Assembly (NCBI RefSeq): GCF_900129325.1
Contig: NZ_FQUP01000001.1
Span: forward strand, 1,840,615 to 1,904,614
Direction: 5' to 3'
Length of the DNA stretch: 64,000 nt
Source: Kaistia soli DSM 19436
GTDB taxonomy: Bacteria; Pseudomonadota; Alphaproteobacteria; Rhizobiales; Kaistiaceae
Shown here: positions 63,841-64,000 of the stretch, in pieces
Layout of the letters: every line of letters starts with the position of its first letter
How positions within the stretch are numbered: position 1 is the first letter of the stretch
Made by a program: the position numbers and the translations under genes
The notes under the pieces: generated by a model
Seen by the model: the letters and a program-made list of their open reading frames with translations, nothing else
Database searches by the model: none
What the model was told of the DNA's origin: nothing

Positions 63841-64000
63841 GCACTGGCGCGGCGGGCTTTGCGAGCAGGCGACAGCTTGACCGAAGTCGGCGACGCCAGC
63901 AGCGTGAGCGTCGTCTCCAGTTCCCCGGGCTTGCCCAGGAAATATCCCTGGGCGTTCTGCACGCCGAGCCCGATCAAGGCCTCGCATTCGCCGCGGGTCT
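63804..64000 (-). CDS. EAL-domain protein, C-terminal end only
   Basis: The minus-strand frame enters from the right edge and ends at TAG (63806-63804), giving the last 64 residues. 'ECEALIGLGVQNAQGYFLGKP' is the characteristic closing motif of EAL domains, which hydrolyse cyclic di-GMP. The remaining tail is basic. The N-terminal part is outside the window, so catalytic residues cannot be judged. Overlaps the 3' end of the AMP ligase gene. Confidence 0.85.
   Translation of the reverse strand, partial: TRGECEALIGLGVQNAQGYFLGKPGELETTLTLLASPTSVKLSPARKARRASAQRIFASAVMAG

Overview
The window is a gene-dense, high-GC stretch of bacterial chromosome. Gene content points to an alphaproteobacterium, most likely of the order Hyphomicrobiales (Rhizobiales): a purC-purS-purQ-purL set beside a DUF1476 (zeta-type ATPase inhibitor) gene, purL-bolA-grxD in a row, a BA14K-family protein, a liv transporter with a small DUF6867-type gene, a Usg protein and an Anbu/ATP-grasp/alpha-E cluster. 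I cannot name a genus. I saw no phage, insertion sequence, CRISPR array or integrase; this is mostly core chromosome with a few accessory patches.

Layout. 1-4.8 kb: a cut-off GNAT-like gene, isocitrate dehydrogenase (icd), two small membrane proteins, and trmJ overlapping murI. 4.8-8.3 kb: a four-gene envelope sugar cluster (GT87 transferase, GtrA flippase, YdjC/ChbG deacetylase, family 2 glycosyltransferase). 8.4-15.4 kb: flavin monooxygenase, lytic transglycosylase, ribosomal protein S4 with a clear promoter and terminator, an EamA exporter, a zinc alcohol dehydrogenase, ttcA and a BA14K protein. 15.6-25.8 kb: purine synthesis (purL, purQ, purS, purC, purB) mixed with grxD, bolA, rpe, aquaporin Z and glutathione peroxidase. 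26-35 kb: a kinase-like gene, an amine/amino acid oxidase-like flavoprotein, and a complete branched-chain amino acid ABC importer (livHMGF) with two binding proteins. 35.4-43.2 kb: MFS transporter, a divergent family 4-like uracil-DNA glycosylase, an L,D-transpeptidase, a PD-(D/E)XK-like protein, an enol-lactonase-like hydrolase, an XdhC-type molybdoenzyme maturation trio and Usg.

43.2-47.4 kb holds a minus-strand cluster: circularly permuted ATP-grasp, alpha-E protein, a transglutaminase-like protein that lacks its catalytic cysteine, and the proteasome-like Anbu. It resembles a predicted but poorly understood peptide-ligation and degradation system. 47.7-52.1 kb holds a dioxygenase, a previously unmarked 37-residue secreted peptide, and a 988-residue protein that joins about nine membrane helices to a periplasmic solute-binding domain through what looks like an internal signal peptide. 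This last gene is the least conventional in the window.

52.2-64 kb: DUF1254 protein, flavin reductase, radC, map, a CinA-type protein, a DUF4239-like membrane protein, xanthine phosphoribosyltransferase, tRNA-Leu(UAA), a TetR/SDR pair, a PadR regulator with two copies of a 13-base operator candidate at its promoter, an Aas-like acyl-AMP ligase, and the cut-off end of an EAL-domain protein.

How genes work together: five pur genes cover FGAM synthesis (PurSQL), SAICAR synthesis (PurC) and adenylosuccinate lyase (PurB), with gpt providing salvage. TrmJ and TtcA both modify tRNA position 32. The sugar cluster reads as a build-deacetylate-flip-transfer pathway on a polyprenyl carrier. All calls come from reading the sequence; no database search was run.
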